Numbered from the stretch's first letter, positions 51,158 through 59,996 are shown. The stretch: 64,000 nucleotides of DNA from Halapricum hydrolyticum (GCF_025517535.1 NZ_JAOPKC010000002.1:186001-250000); one strand, 5' to 3'. The notes: generated by a model from the sequence alone, not told the origin. A program made the numbers and translations.

Positions 51158-54100
51158 ATGCACATCAAAGAGCTCGTACTCGACGACTTCAAGAGCTTCG
51201 GTCGGAAGACGCGAATCCCCTTCTACGAGGACTTCACCACGATCAGCGGCCCGAACGGCTCGGGCAAGTCTAACATCATCGACGCCGTGCTGTTCGCGCT
51301 CGGACTCGCCCGGACCTCGGGCATTCGCGCCGAGAAACTGACCGACCTCATCTACAATCCCGGCCACCAGGACGGCAGCGTCGAGACGGCTGGCGAACGC
51401 GAGGCCAGCGTCGAGGTCGTACTGGACAACGCCGACCGGACCCTGGAGCGGTCGCAGGTCGTCAACGCCGCCGGGACCGACAAGATCGGCGAGATCGACG
51501 AGATCACGATCAAACGCCGCGTCAAGGAAACCGACGACAACTACTACTCGTATTACTACATCAACGGTCGGTCGGTCAACCTCTCTGACATCCAGGACCT
51601 GCTCGCACAGGCGGGCGTCACGCCCGAGGGGTACAACGTCGTCATGCAGGGCGACGTGACCGAGATCATCAACATGACCCCACACGCCCGCCGCAAGATC
51701 ATCGACGAGATTGCGGGCGTCGCGGAGTTCGACGCGAAAAAGGAGGACGCCTTCGAGGAACTGGAGGTCGTCGAGGACCGGATCGAGGAAGCCGACCTCC
51801 GGATCGAGGAGAAGCAGGACCGGCTTGACCAGCTCGAGGACGAACGGGAGACTGCGCTCGAATACCAGGAGTTGCGCGACCAGAAAGAAGAGTACGAAGG
51901 CTATCGGCGGGCGGCCGAACTGGAGGACAAGCGAGACGATCTCTCGGAGGTGCGCGATGAGATCGACGAGCGAGAGTCCGAACTCGCGGAGTTGCAGGCC
52001 GAACTCGACGAACGGGAGGGCAAGGTCGTCCGGCTGGAGGACGAACTGGCCGAACTCAACCGCGAGATCGAACGCAAGGGCGAAGACGAGCAACTCCAGC
52101 TCAAACGCGAGATCGAGGAGGTCAAAGGCGAGATCTCCCGGCTGGAGGACAAGATCGGCACTGCCGAGGAGAAACTGGAAGACGCCGAAAACGAGCGTCG
52201 GCAGGCGTTCGTCGAGATCGATCGCAAGCAGGAGACGATCGACGATCTGGAGAGCGAGATCCGCGAGATCAAGGTCAACAAGTCCTCGCTGATGGCCGAG
52301 ATCCAGGAAAAGGAGGCCGAACTGCAGTCGGTCGAAGCCGAGATCGAGGAGCTGGGCGAGGAGTTCGAGGACGTTCGCGAGGAGCTGGAGTCCCGGAAAG
52401 AGAGGCTCGCGGCGGCCGAATCCGAGCGCAACGACCTCCAGCACGAACAGGATCGGCTGCTCGACGAGGCGCGGCGACGCTCGAACGACCAGCGCGAGAA
52501 AGAACAGGCCATCGAGGAGGCCGAGGCCAGGATCCCCGAGATCGAGGCCGAACTCGAAGACCTGCGAGCGGAACTCGAGAAGGCCGAGAAGAACCGCGAG
52601 ACGATCACCGAAGTCGTCGCCGATCTCACCCAGGAGAAGCGCGAACTGCAGTCGGACCTCGAATCCATCGAGGACGAGATCAGCGCCAAACAGCAGGAGT
52701 ACGCCCAGCTGGAGGCGAAAGCCGACGACAGCGGTGACAGCTCCTACGGCCGGGCGGTGACGACGATCCTCAACGCCGACAAGGCGGGCGTCCACGGGAC
52801 GGTCGCCCAGCTGGGCAGCGTCAGCGGAACGTACGCGACTGCCTGTGAAACAGCTGCAGGAGGACGGATGGCACACGTCGTGGTCGACGACGACGGCGTC
52901 GGCCAGCAATGCATCGAGTACCTCAAATCTCGCAACGCCGGGCGAGCTACCTTCCTGCCGATCACGAAGATGCAACACCGGTCGCTGCCCGGCAAGCCCG
53001 ACCATCCGGGTGTGGTCGATTTCGCTTACAATCTCGTGGATTTCGACAGCGAGTACGCGCCGGTCTTCTCGTACGTGCTGGGCGATACGCTCGTCGTCGA
53101 GGACATGGAGACCGCCCGCGAGTTGATGGGCGAGTTCCGGCTGGTGACTCTGGAAGGCGATCTGGTCGAGAAGAGCGGTGCGATGACCGGCGGCTCCCAG
53201 AGCGGCTCTCGCTATTCGTTCGCGGGCAGCGAGGGGAAACTCGAACGGGTCGCCCAGCAGATCAACGATCTCGAAGACCAGCGCCAGGACGTCCGTAGCG
53301 ACATCCGTGACGCTGAGGACCGTCTGGAAGACGCTCGCGACCGCAAGTCCGACGCCGCAGAGCAGGTCCGGGACATCGAGGCCGAGATCGAGAAGCGCGA
53401 GGACGAACGCGAGGGGGTCCGCGAGGAGATCGCCGACCTCGAAGACGACCTCGAAGCGATCGAGGCCGAACGCGAGGAGGTCTCCGAGCGGATGGACGAG
53501 ATCGAGGCCGACATCGAAGCGAAGGAAGCCGAGATCGAGGAGATCGAGGCCGACATCGCGGAGCTCGAAGCGGAGATCGAGGACTCCGAGCTACCCGACC
53601 TCACCGACGAGGCAGAGGCGATTCAGGCGGAAATCGACGAGCTGCAGGATCAGGCCGACGAGCTGGACGCCGACCTGAACGAGAAGCAACTGGAGAAAGA
53701 GTACGCCGAGGACGCCATCGAGGATCTCCACGAGAGAATCGAGACGGCACAGAACCGCAAGGCAGACCGCCAGAAGGAGATCGCCGAACTGGAGAGCAAG
53801 ATCGAGGACCAGGAGGGGGTCCTGGCAAAAAAGGAGGCCGCGGTCGAGGACCTCGAAGACGAGCTGGCCGATCTCAAGGACGACCGCGAGGACCTCCGCG
53901 AGGATCTCCGGGCGGCCAAAGACGCGCGAGACGAGCAGAAAGAGGCCGTCGATAGAGTCCAGAGTGACCTCGACTCCCTGGAAGAGACGGCAGAGCGCCT
54001 CGACTGGGAGATCGAGGAGCTCGAAAGCGAGGTCGGCGACTACGACCCCGAGGAGATCCCGGATCACCACACGGTCGAGTCGGAGATCGGTCGTCTGGAG

Positions 54101-54730
54101 AGCGAGATGGAGGCGCTGGAACCGGTCAACATGCTCGCGATCGAGGAATACGATAACGTCCAGGCCGATCTCGACGAGCTGGAGGAGAAACGCGCCACGC
54201 TCCAGGAGGAGGCCGACGGAATCCGCGAGCGGATCGCGACCTACGAGGCTCGCAAGAAGGAGACGTTCATGGAGGCGTTCGAGTCGATCAACGACCACTT
54301 CGAGTCGATCTTCGAGCGCCTCTCGAACGGAACGGGCCACCTCTATCTCGAAAACGAGGACGATCCCTTCGACGGCGGATTGACGATGAAGGCCCAGCCC
54401 GGCGACAAGCCGATCCAGCGGCTCAACGCCATGAGCGGCGGCGAGAAGTCCCTGACCGCACTCGCATTCATCTTCGCGATCCAGCGCCACAACCCGGCAC
54501 CGTTCTACGCGCTCGACGAGATCGACGCGTTCCTCGACGCGGCCAACGCCGATCGGGTCGGCGAGATGGTCGACGAGCTCGCCGGCGACGCTCAGTTCAT
54601 CGTCGTCTCCCATCGCTCGGCGCTGCTCGAGCGGTCCGAGCGAGCGATCGGCGTCACGATGCAACAGGACAACGTCTCGGCGGTGACCGGGATCGACCTG
54701 AGTGCTGGAGGTGTTCCTGCTGATGACTAG
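51158..54730 (+). CDS. smc: Chromosome segregation protein SMC
   Basis: 1190 residues, the usual size. Walker A GPNGSGKSNI is at 31-40, coiled coil at about 170-500, the hinge at about 520-690 with VHGTVAQLGSVSGTYATACE, a second coiled coil, the signature MSGGEKSLTALAF near 1091 and Walker B FYALDEIDAFLDAAN near 1114. It dimerises by the hinge and loops DNA using ATP, with ScpA (next gene) as the bridging kleisin. The ATG at 51158 gives the correct N-terminal strand (MHIKELVLDDFKSFG). The gene runs into the hairpin array; its stop TAG at 54728-54730 lies just inside the repeat junction. Confidence 0.98.
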   Translation: MHIKELVLDDFKSFGRKTRIPFYEDFTTISGPNGSGKSNIIDAVLFALGLARTSGIRAEKLTDLIYNPGHQDGSVETAGEREASVEVVLDNADRTLERSQVVNAAGTDKIGEIDEITIKRRVKETDDNYYSYYYINGRSVNLSDIQDLLAQAGVTPEGYNVVMQGDVTEIINMTPHARRKIIDEIAGVAEFDAKKEDAFEELEVVEDRIEEADLRIEEKQDRLDQLEDERETALEYQELRDQKEEYEGYRRAAELEDKRDDLSEVRDEIDERESELAELQAELDEREGKVVRLEDELAELNREIERKGEDEQLQLKREIEEVKGEISRLEDKIGTAEEKLEDAENERRQAFVEIDRKQETIDDLESEIREIKVNKSSLMAEIQEKEAELQSVEAEIEELGEEFEDVREELESRKERLAAAESERNDLQHEQDRLLDEARRRSNDQREKEQAIEEAEARIPEIEAELEDLRAELEKAEKNRETITEVVADLTQEKRELQSDLESIEDEISAKQQEYAQLEAKADDSGDSSYGRAVTTILNADKAGVHGTVAQLGSVSGTYATACETAAGGRMAHVVVDDDGVGQQCIEYLKSRNAGRATFLPITKMQHRSLPGKPDHPGVVDFAYNLVDFDSEYAPVFSYVLGDTLVVEDMETARELMGEFRLVTLEGDLVEKSGAMTGGSQSGSRYSFAGSEGKLERVAQQINDLEDQRQDVRSDIRDAEDRLEDARDRKSDAAEQVRDIEAEIEKREDEREGVREEIADLEDDLEAIEAEREEVSERMDEIEADIEAKEAEIEEIEADIAELEAEIEDSELPDLTDEAEAIQAEIDELQDQADELDADLNEKQLEKEYAEDAIEDLHERIETAQNRKADRQKEIAELESKIEDQEGVLAKKEAAVEDLEDELADLKDDREDLREDLRAAKDARDEQKEAVDRVQSDLDSLEETAERLDWEIEELESEVGDYDPEEIPDHHTVESEIGRLESEMEALEPVNMLAIEEYDNVQADLDELEEKRATLQEEADGIRERIATYEARKKETFMEAFESINDHFESIFERLSNGTGHLYLENEDDPFDGGLTMKAQPGDKPIQRLNAMSGGEKSLTALAFIFAIQRHNPAPFYALDEIDAFLDAANADRVGEMVDELAGDAQFIVVSHRSALLERSERAIGVTMQQDNVSAVTGIDLSAGGVPADD

Positions 54731-55041
54731 GGAGACGCGAACGGCAGTGAGCGTCTCCGACAGTCGAGCGGGGAACGGAGTGACCCGCGAGACTAGCGAG
54801 GATCTGAACAAAGTGAAGATCCTCGAAAGGGCGAGCGGGGAGGAGTACCGACCCGCGAGCAGGGAGACGCGAACGGCAGTGAGCGTCTCCGACAATCGAG
54901 CGGGGAGAGCGAGACGCGACTGTCAGGAGCGTCTCGGACGCGAGCGGGGAGAGGATCGACCCGCGAGCGAAGCGACCCGCGATAGCGAGGATCTGAACAA
55001 AGTGAAGATCCTCGAAAAGAGCGGCGAATCGGAGGTGAACC
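54723..55041 (+). repeat. Hairpin array between smc and scpA with flanking ATGACT direct repeat
   Basis: A 319-base insertion-like unit. Inside are at least nine consecutive stem-loops with stems of 5-8 bp and loops of 11-12 bases. Two exact kinds recur: stem GGAGACGC/GCGTCTCC with loop GAACGGCAGTGA (54731-54758 and 54863-54890), and GAGGATCT/AGATCCTC with loop GAACAAAGTGA (54798-54824 and 54987-55013). A third, GCGGG/CCCGC, has loop GAACGGAGTGA (54768-54788). ATGACT occurs at both ends (54723-54728 and 55042-55047), as a target duplication would leave. The stretch is also open in frame (54723-55049). No known family. Confidence 0.75.
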
Positions 55042-55049
55042 ATGACTGA
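54723..55049 (+). CDS. Open frame through the hairpin array (doubtful gene)
   Basis: A 108-residue low-complexity product (MTRETRTAVSVSDSRAG, then repeats of RETRTAVSVSD and EDLNKVKILE). It overlaps the smc stop by 8 bases and the scpA start by 8. The repetition reflects the DNA hairpins, not a folded protein, and the other frames are also open. I doubt it is translated as a functional protein, though coupling across the insertion is possible. Confidence 0.2.
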   Translation: MTRETRTAVSVSDSRAGNGVTRETSEDLNKVKILERASGEEYRPASRETRTAVSVSDNRAGRARRDCQERLGRERGEDRPASEATRDSEDLNKVKILEKSGESEVNHD

Positions 55050-55968
55050 CGACGAGATTCCACTGGACATCACAGGTCACGAGACGCGAGACGGGACCGA
55101 CGACGGGACAAGCCTCCCCGACGGCGGCACGAGCGTCGTCGCGGGCGGCGAGTCGGGCAGTCCCGGCGGGCCGCCAGGGCCGGACGGAGCAAGCGAGAGC
55201 GACGACACCGAACCGGTCGAAGTGCTCGTCCAACTGGCCGAAGACGGCGAGATCGACCCCTGGGACATCGACGTCGTCCGGGTGACGGACAAGTTCCTCG
55301 ACGCGCTCGAAGAGGCGGATCTGCGGACCTCCGGTCGGGCGCTGTTCTACGCGAGCGTGCTCGTGCGCATGAAAAGCGACGCCCTGCTGGAGGACGACGG
55401 TCCCGAGCAAGAGCCAGTTGCAGACGAACCGTGGGTCGAGCCGCTCGGCGAGGAGGAGTTAGGCGTCGATCCCTTCGACCAACTCGACGCCGAGATCGAC
55501 CGCCGGCTCGAACGCAAGCGCGCCCGGGGCATGCCCCAGACGCTGGACGAACTCGTCCACGAACTGCGCGATGCCGAGCGGGACACCTGGTGGAAGGAAT
55601 CCCGGGAGTACGACACCAGCGACTCGCCCCAGGGCTACCAGCGCGGGACCCAGCAACTCGACTACCGGACTGCAGACGACCTTCGGATGGACGAGGAGCC
55701 GACCGCGGCCGAAGTGACGGGAACGGCCCACGCCGAAAACATCGACGAGATCATCGATAGCGTCGAACGATCGCTCCGCGAGCAGTACGACGCCGGCCGG
55801 TCTGAAGTCCTCTATCGCGAGATCGGCGACGTCGGCGGCTCCCGGGTCGAGACGTTCCTCGGACTGCTCTTTCTGGCCCATCGGGGTGAAGTACGACTCT
55901 CACAGGACGACCTCTTCGGGGACCTCTGGATCCGGAATCCCGATGCTGCCGAGACCGCGTCGGACTGA
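55042..55968 (+). CDS. scpA: Segregation and condensation protein ScpA
   Basis: 308 residues. The kleisin partner of SMC. It has an N-terminal acidic extension (residues 1-45), then VEVLVQLAEDGEIDPWDIDV, FLDALEEADLRTSGRALFYA and VLVRMKSDALLEDDG near residue 105, the kleisin helical segments binding SMC. The C-terminal winged part (TFLGLLFLAHRGEVRLSQDD near 272) contacts the SMC head. It bridges the two SMC heads. The gene probably once overlapped smc directly (ATGACTGA), before the hairpin insertion separated them. Confidence 0.94.
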   Translation: MTDDEIPLDITGHETRDGTDDGTSLPDGGTSVVAGGESGSPGGPPGPDGASESDDTEPVEVLVQLAEDGEIDPWDIDVVRVTDKFLDALEEADLRTSGRALFYASVLVRMKSDALLEDDGPEQEPVADEPWVEPLGEEELGVDPFDQLDAEIDRRLERKRARGMPQTLDELVHELRDAERDTWWKESREYDTSDSPQGYQRGTQQLDYRTADDLRMDEEPTAAEVTGTAHAENIDEIIDSVERSLREQYDAGRSEVLYREIGDVGGSRVETFLGLLFLAHRGEVRLSQDDLFGDLWIRNPDAAETASD

Positions 55969-55979
55969 TACGGATTATT

Positions 55980-55997
55980 GGAACGATGTCCCGTTCC
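55980..55997 (+). terminator. Hairpin after scpA
   Basis: GGAACG-ATGTCC-CGTTCC, a 6-bp stem with a six-base loop, 11 bases after the scpA stop. It may mark the 3' end of the smc-scpA transcript. No T run follows, so it is only a candidate. The remaining gap to 56304 has no gene I can see, only GC-rich sequence and, at 56296-56307, the palindrome TGATCGCGATCA overlapping the next gene's stop. Confidence 0.35.
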
Positions 55998-56304
55998 GAG
56001 CGACATATCGGCTGTCTATGCGGACAGACTGAGGATAATTCAGTAGCGGGCATCGGCTCCCGACTCCGTAGATGGCGTTCGAGTCGCTGCGCACTCTTCG
56101 TGGTCCGTTCGAGAGAAAACCGGGATAGTGCGCCAGTTGACTGGCACGGGGCCGTAGCCGACCGCGGCTCGTGATTCCCCAGCGGTGCCACCCCCAAAGT
56201 GGCGTCATCCCCCCACGCACGGTCGGCGATCCTTTCCCCTGCGGGTGACACTATCCCTCGTTCCAGTCCGACACCAGGTTACTATAAAATATTTTTGATC
56301 GCGA

Positions 56305-57180
56305 TCAGAGTACGGCACCGAGGTACAGCGAGACGACGAGGAAGACCCACACCAGATCGACGAAGTGCCAGTACATCGAGACGGTACTGACAGATGTGTG
56401 ACGATCCGGGGTGTACTGACCCATGAGACTCCTGGCGAAGATGATACCGAGCAGGATCGCACCCAGCGAGACGTGTGCGCCGTGGAGACCGGTCAGCCCG
56501 TAGAAGGCGCTGTTGAACGCCCCGCCCTGGATCGTGAAGCCCTCGTGGACGATGAACTCGTAGTACTCGTATGCCTGTCCGGCGATGAAGACGACCCCGA
56601 GCAGGAGCGTGAGCCCGAGCAGACGGACGTACCGCTGACGGTTGCCGTTCCGGAGTGCGACGTGCGAGAAGTGCAGCGTCACACTGCTCGTCAGCAAGAT
56701 CGCGGTGTTGATCAGCACTAAACTACCGAGCAGTTCTGGGAACCCGTCAGTACTCCAGGCGCCCGACCGGATGAAGAAGTAGTAGACGAAGCCGGCACCG
56801 AAGGTGGCGATCTCCGAGCCGAGAAACAGGACCATCCCGAACCGGAGTGAGCTGCTGCTTCGCTGCTCGGTCCCGTGTTCCCAGTAGGTGGCCACGAACG
56901 CGTGATACAGCCAGCCGTAGATCCCCGCGAGCAACAGCAGGACGCTCGCCGCGAGGACGCCACCCGCAGCGACCCGCAGCGTGACCGCCTGTTCACCGAC
57001 GGTCGTCAGCGTCGGGTTCGAACTGCTGCTCCAGATCACGAGCGCCACGCCGATGTAAATCAGCGCCCCGCCGACGGCCGTGACGAACGGCCACCAGCTG
57101 GCCTCACCGAACCCACGGGGCCAGTCCTCGACTGCCGGAAGGTGATGTCCCCCGTGGTCCTCTGAATCTGCGGTACTCAT
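56305..57180 (-). CDS. coxC: Cytochrome c oxidase subunit III (heme-copper oxidase)
   Basis: 291 residues with seven hydrophobic helices. Sequence marks: SLRFGMVLFLGSEIATFGAG near residue 105, INTAILLTSSVTLHFSHVAL near 155, QAYEYYEFIVHEGFTIQGGA near 200 (Y-E-Y) and LTGLHGAHVSLGAILLG near 230 (conserved His-Gly-x-His in the subunit III fold), with YWHFVDLVWVFLVVSLYL near 270. Subunit III sits beside the catalytic subunit I in the cell membrane. Other oxidase genes are not in the window. ATG at 57180 is chosen; a TATA-like box lies upstream at 57203-57210. Confidence 0.92.
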   Translation of the reverse strand: MSTADSEDHGGHHLPAVEDWPRGFGEASWWPFVTAVGGALIYIGVALVIWSSSSNPTLTTVGEQAVTLRVAAGGVLAASVLLLLAGIYGWLYHAFVATYWEHGTEQRSSSSLRFGMVLFLGSEIATFGAGFVYYFFIRSGAWSTDGFPELLGSLVLINTAILLTSSVTLHFSHVALRNGNRQRYVRLLGLTLLLGVVFIAGQAYEYYEFIVHEGFTIQGGAFNSAFYGLTGLHGAHVSLGAILLGIIFARSLMGQYTPDRHTSVSTVSMYWHFVDLVWVFLVVSLYLGAVL

Positions 57181-57202
57181 ACCCACCCGTAGCGGGCCGG
57201 AT

Positions 57203-57244
57203 ACTAAAAATCCCCCTGAATACGGGGGTGTTTGCTTATAATTT
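57203..57244. promoter_or_regulatory. Divergent promoter between coxC and the polytopic membrane protein gene
   Basis: Minus-strand TTTTTAGTAT at 57201-57210 serves coxC; plus-strand CTTATAATTTG at 57235-57245 serves the rightward gene. A CCCCC/GGGGG foldback lies between them (about 57212-57228). The arrangement suggests both genes may be controlled from one site. Confidence 0.45.
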
Positions 57245-57288
57245 GGTCCGGAAGCTATTCATCGACGGGGCTCGCAAGCGTGACGTAC

Positions 57289-58674
57289 ATGGGCGGTCGT
57301 CGGTCCTGGCGTCGTTACGGTCGAGTTGCCGGCCTTCTCGCAGTGCTGGCGGTAGCCACCGACACGGTCGGAGCACACGGCGCAGCCCTGAGCGACGGCG
57401 GCCGCGAGGCCGTCGCCGTTCCGACCTGGCTGTTTCTGGTGACCGGGGGCGCGGCGATCGGTGCGTCGTTCCTGCTCGCGTCGTTGGTCACCGACCGTAC
57501 GCTCATCGCCGCGATCCACGACTGGCGACGACACGTTCCGGTCCCGGCCGAGTGGCTTCTGCGGTCGCTGCTCTCCCTGCTCGGCGTCGCCGGATTGCTC
57601 TGGGTGTTCGTGGTCGGCGTCGCCGGCCCACAGCGGGGCACTGCCAACGCAGCGGTCCTGCTGGTGTGGGTCGGCTGGTGGGCCGGTTTCACGATGTCGA
57701 CGTATCTCGTCGGCTCGGTCTGGCCGGTCCTCAACCCCTGGCGGACGCTCACGGATCTCCTTCCGTCGCTGAAGCGATCGTATCCCGACCGGCTGGGCGC
57801 GTGGCCGAGCGTCGTCGGCCTGCTGGCACTGATCTGGATCGAGGTCGTCAGCCCGGTCGCCGACGACCCGCGAACACTTGTGACCGTCGTCGTCGGATAC
57901 ACGGCCGTCACGTTCGCGGGCGCGGTCGCCTACGGCCCGGGCAAGTGGTTCGAGACTGTCGACCCGATCGCGCGCGTCTTCCGGTACTACGGCCGGCTCG
58001 CACCGCTGGCTCGCGAGGGCGGTTCGATTCGGCTTCGTTTGCCCGGCACTGCGCTCGCCGAGACCCGACTCGTTGACGGGTTCGACGAGGTCGGGTTCGT
58101 CATCGCGCTGGTGTGGGCGACGACCTACGACGGGTTCGTCGCGACACCTGCCTGGGAGTCGGTCGCGGGCCCGATCGTCGAGGCGGGCGTCCCGTCGCTG
58201 GTACTGTATCTCGTCGTGCTCGCGTCCGGCTATCTGCTGTTCGTCGCTGTATACGTGATCGGGACGCGCTACAGCCGGCGGCTCGCCGGAACCTATCTCG
58301 CGACGCCGACGCTCGCCCGCCGGTTCGCTCCGCCGCTGCTCGCGATCGCTGCCGGGTATCACCTCGCGCACTACCTTGAGTACTTCCTGTCACTGGCGCC
58401 GTCACTGGTCACGACCGCCGCGACGCCGCTGACGCTCCGCGAGACTGTGCCAGTGCTCGTGCTCCCCGGGTGGTTCGACGCCGTCGCGCTCGCGAGCGTA
58501 CTTCTCGGTCACGTGCTGGCCATCTGGACTGCCCACGCGGTCGCGTTCGATAGCTTCCCCGGGCGCTTACAGGCGATCCGCAGCCAGTACCCCTACACGC
58601 TCGTCATGGTCCTGTACACGATGTCGAGCCTGTTCATCGTCTCGCAGCCGACCATCGAACCACCGTTCCTCTAA
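57289..58674 (+). CDS. Polytopic membrane protein, haloarchaeal, unknown function
   Basis: 461 residues; about eleven or twelve hydrophobic helices, including AVPTWLFLVTGGAAIGASFL, SVVGLLALIWIEVVSP and PLLAIAAGYHLAHYLEYFLS near residue 355. Residues 130-170 hold WVGWWAGFTMSTYLVGSVWP and VLNPWRTLTDLL, polar residues conserved in haloarchaeal relatives. A hydrophobic N-terminal helix (residues 13-32) may be a signal anchor. The ATG at 57289 is chosen; GTG 57280 is possible. It is divergent from coxC and followed by a zinc-finger protein 2 bases later. Confidence 0.78.
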   Translation: MGGRRSWRRYGRVAGLLAVLAVATDTVGAHGAALSDGGREAVAVPTWLFLVTGGAAIGASFLLASLVTDRTLIAAIHDWRRHVPVPAEWLLRSLLSLLGVAGLLWVFVVGVAGPQRGTANAAVLLVWVGWWAGFTMSTYLVGSVWPVLNPWRTLTDLLPSLKRSYPDRLGAWPSVVGLLALIWIEVVSPVADDPRTLVTVVVGYTAVTFAGAVAYGPGKWFETVDPIARVFRYYGRLAPLAREGGSIRLRLPGTALAETRLVDGFDEVGFVIALVWATTYDGFVATPAWESVAGPIVEAGVPSLVLYLVVLASGYLLFVAVYVIGTRYSRRLAGTYLATPTLARRFAPPLLAIAAGYHLAHYLEYFLSLAPSLVTTAATPLTLRETVPVLVLPGWFDAVALASVLLGHVLAIWTAHAVAFDSFPGRLQAIRSQYPYTLVMVLYTMSSLFIVSQPTIEPPFL

Positions 58675-58676
58675 GC

Positions 58677-58940
58677 ATGACCAGTGAAACCTACGACATC
58701 CCGCCCGGCGAACCGGTCTACGAGTGTCCCTACTGCGGACGCCCGTTCCCGGAGGAGCGGTTGCTCGCGTTACACCGCGGGCTCGACCACCTCGACCGTC
58801 TCGACGACGAGGAGCGGAGTGCTTTCGAATCCGCCTACGAGGCCGAAGCCGAGCCACTCAAGCGATACCGGATCGCCGCTGTCGGTGTGCTCGTGGTGCT
58901 GTACTTCGGATTGTTGATGGCCTTCGCGCTGCTCGGGTGA
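58677..58940 (+). CDS. C2H2-type zinc-finger membrane-anchored small protein (DUF7410-like)
   Basis: 87 residues. Residues 17-40 read CPYCGRPFPEERLLALHRGLDH, with C-x2-C ... H-x4-H, a classic C2H2 finger. A helix of charged residues follows, and residues about 62-86 (RIAAVGVLVVLYFGLLMAFAL) form one membrane helix. It is probably anchored to the membrane with the finger inside. It follows the polytopic protein by 2 bases (one operon) and abuts the convergent glutathione-transferase-like gene. Confidence 0.85.
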   Translation: MTSETYDIPPGEPVYECPYCGRPFPEERLLALHRGLDHLDRLDDEERSAFESAYEAEAEPLKRYRIAAVGVLVVLYFGLLMAFALLG

Positions 58941-59996
58941 TTACCGGTTCACTGCGGCACGCAGATCGTCCGGCAGTCCACCCGGTAGTTCGTCCCGGTC
59001 GTGGGGCTTCTCGAAGTCCGAATCGGGCCCTTTCGGAACGATTCGCTTCGGGCTGACCTCGGGATGGGTCGTGTAGTAGTGCTCTTTGATGTGGTCCATA
59101 TGTACCGTCTCGGCGACGCCCGCTTCACTCCGCGTTCGCCCGTCCGGCGTCCCCTCGCTCCGCTCGGCGACGCCCGTCTGATAGACATCCCGAAGATACG
59201 GCCAGAGATTGTCGTACTCGCGGATCAACCGGTGGTTACACATGAAGTGCGTGTGATAGACCTCGTCGAAACGAACGAGCGTCGTGAACATCGCGATGTC
59301 GGCTTCGGTCAGTCGGTCGCCGGCGAGATAGCGCTGGTCGGAAAGCACCGAATCCCAGTGGTCGAGCGCGTCGAACAACTCCTCGACAGCCCTGTCGTAG
59401 GCCGCCTGTGAATCGGCGAACCCGGTACGATAGACGCCGTTGTTGATCGGCTCGTAGATCGCCTCGATGATCCTATCGACCTCCTCGCGGTAGCCCTCGG
59501 GATAGAGGTCGACGTCGCGGTCGGCGACGTCGCCGAATTCGGTACCGAGCATCCGCATGATCTCCTTGGACTCGTTGTTGACGATCGTCTCTTCCTGTTT
59601 GTCCCAGAGCACGGGGACCGTCACCCGGCCGGTCATCTCGGGGTCGGCCATCATGTAGATCTCTCGGAGGAAGTCCGCCCCGTTGACCGTGTCCGGCGTG
59701 CAGCCGTCTTTTTCGGGCGTGAACTGCCAGCCGTCCTCCCCGCGATAAGGGTCGACCACGTCGACGCTGATGGCGTCTTCGAGTCCGAGCAGTTTCCGCG
59801 CGATCAGCGTCCGGTGAGCCCACGGGCAGGCATACGAGACGTACAGGTGATACCGCCCGGCCTCCGGCTGGAAACGCGCGTCCGGGCTGTCCTCGATCCA
59901 GTCGCGAAACGCCGTCTCCTGGCGCTCGAACTCGCCTTGCTCGTTGGTCGTCCGGTAGACGTCAGTCCGCCACTCGCCGTCGACGAGCATGTTCAT
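58941..59996 (-). CDS. Glutathionyl-hydroquinone reductase-like protein (Xi-class GST, ECM4 type)
   Basis: 351 residues. The redox cysteine C57 is in SYACPWAHRTL (C-P-W-A motif), followed by YRGEDGWQFTPEKDGC and the C-terminal helical domain (LAGDRLTEADIAMFTTLVRF near residue 230). The family reduces glutathionyl-hydroquinones, while haloarchaea use gamma-glutamylcysteine, so the true substrate may differ. Residues near 275-295 (GVAERSEGTPDGRTRSEAGVAE) hold an 18-residue insertion: GVAE appears on both sides. It matches the 54-base in-frame insertion described separately. ATG at 59996. Confidence 0.85.
   Translation of the reverse strand: MNMLVDGEWRTDVYRTTNEQGEFERQETAFRDWIEDSPDARFQPEAGRYHLYVSYACPWAHRTLIARKLLGLEDAISVDVVDPYRGEDGWQFTPEKDGCTPDTVNGADFLREIYMMADPEMTGRVTVPVLWDKQEETIVNNESKEIMRMLGTEFGDVADRDVDLYPEGYREEVDRIIEAIYEPINNGVYRTGFADSQAAYDRAVEELFDALDHWDSVLSDQRYLAGDRLTEADIAMFTTLVRFDEVYHTHFMCNHRLIREYDNLWPYLRDVYQTGVAERSEGTPDGRTRSEAGVAETVHMDHIKEHYYTTHPEVSPKRIVPKGPDSDFEKPHDRDELPGGLPDDLRAAVNR
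59109..59176 (-). repeat. In-frame 54-base insertion bounded by 14-base direct repeats
   Basis: The 14 bases at 59109-59122 recur exactly at 59163-59176, 54 bases apart (18 codons). The interior, read on the minus strand, contains GAGCGGAGCGA and GAACGCGGAGTGA, loop sequences like those of the smc-scpA hairpin array. A foldback GGCGTC/GACGCC lies at its left edge. The glutathione-transferase-like frame stays open. It looks like a small insertion that made a target duplication. Confidence 0.65.

Noticed and set aside
55986..56300. Small genes in the scpA-coxC gap
   Set aside because: Frames here are arginine-rich and short, with no promoter, homology or codon bias that supports a gene.
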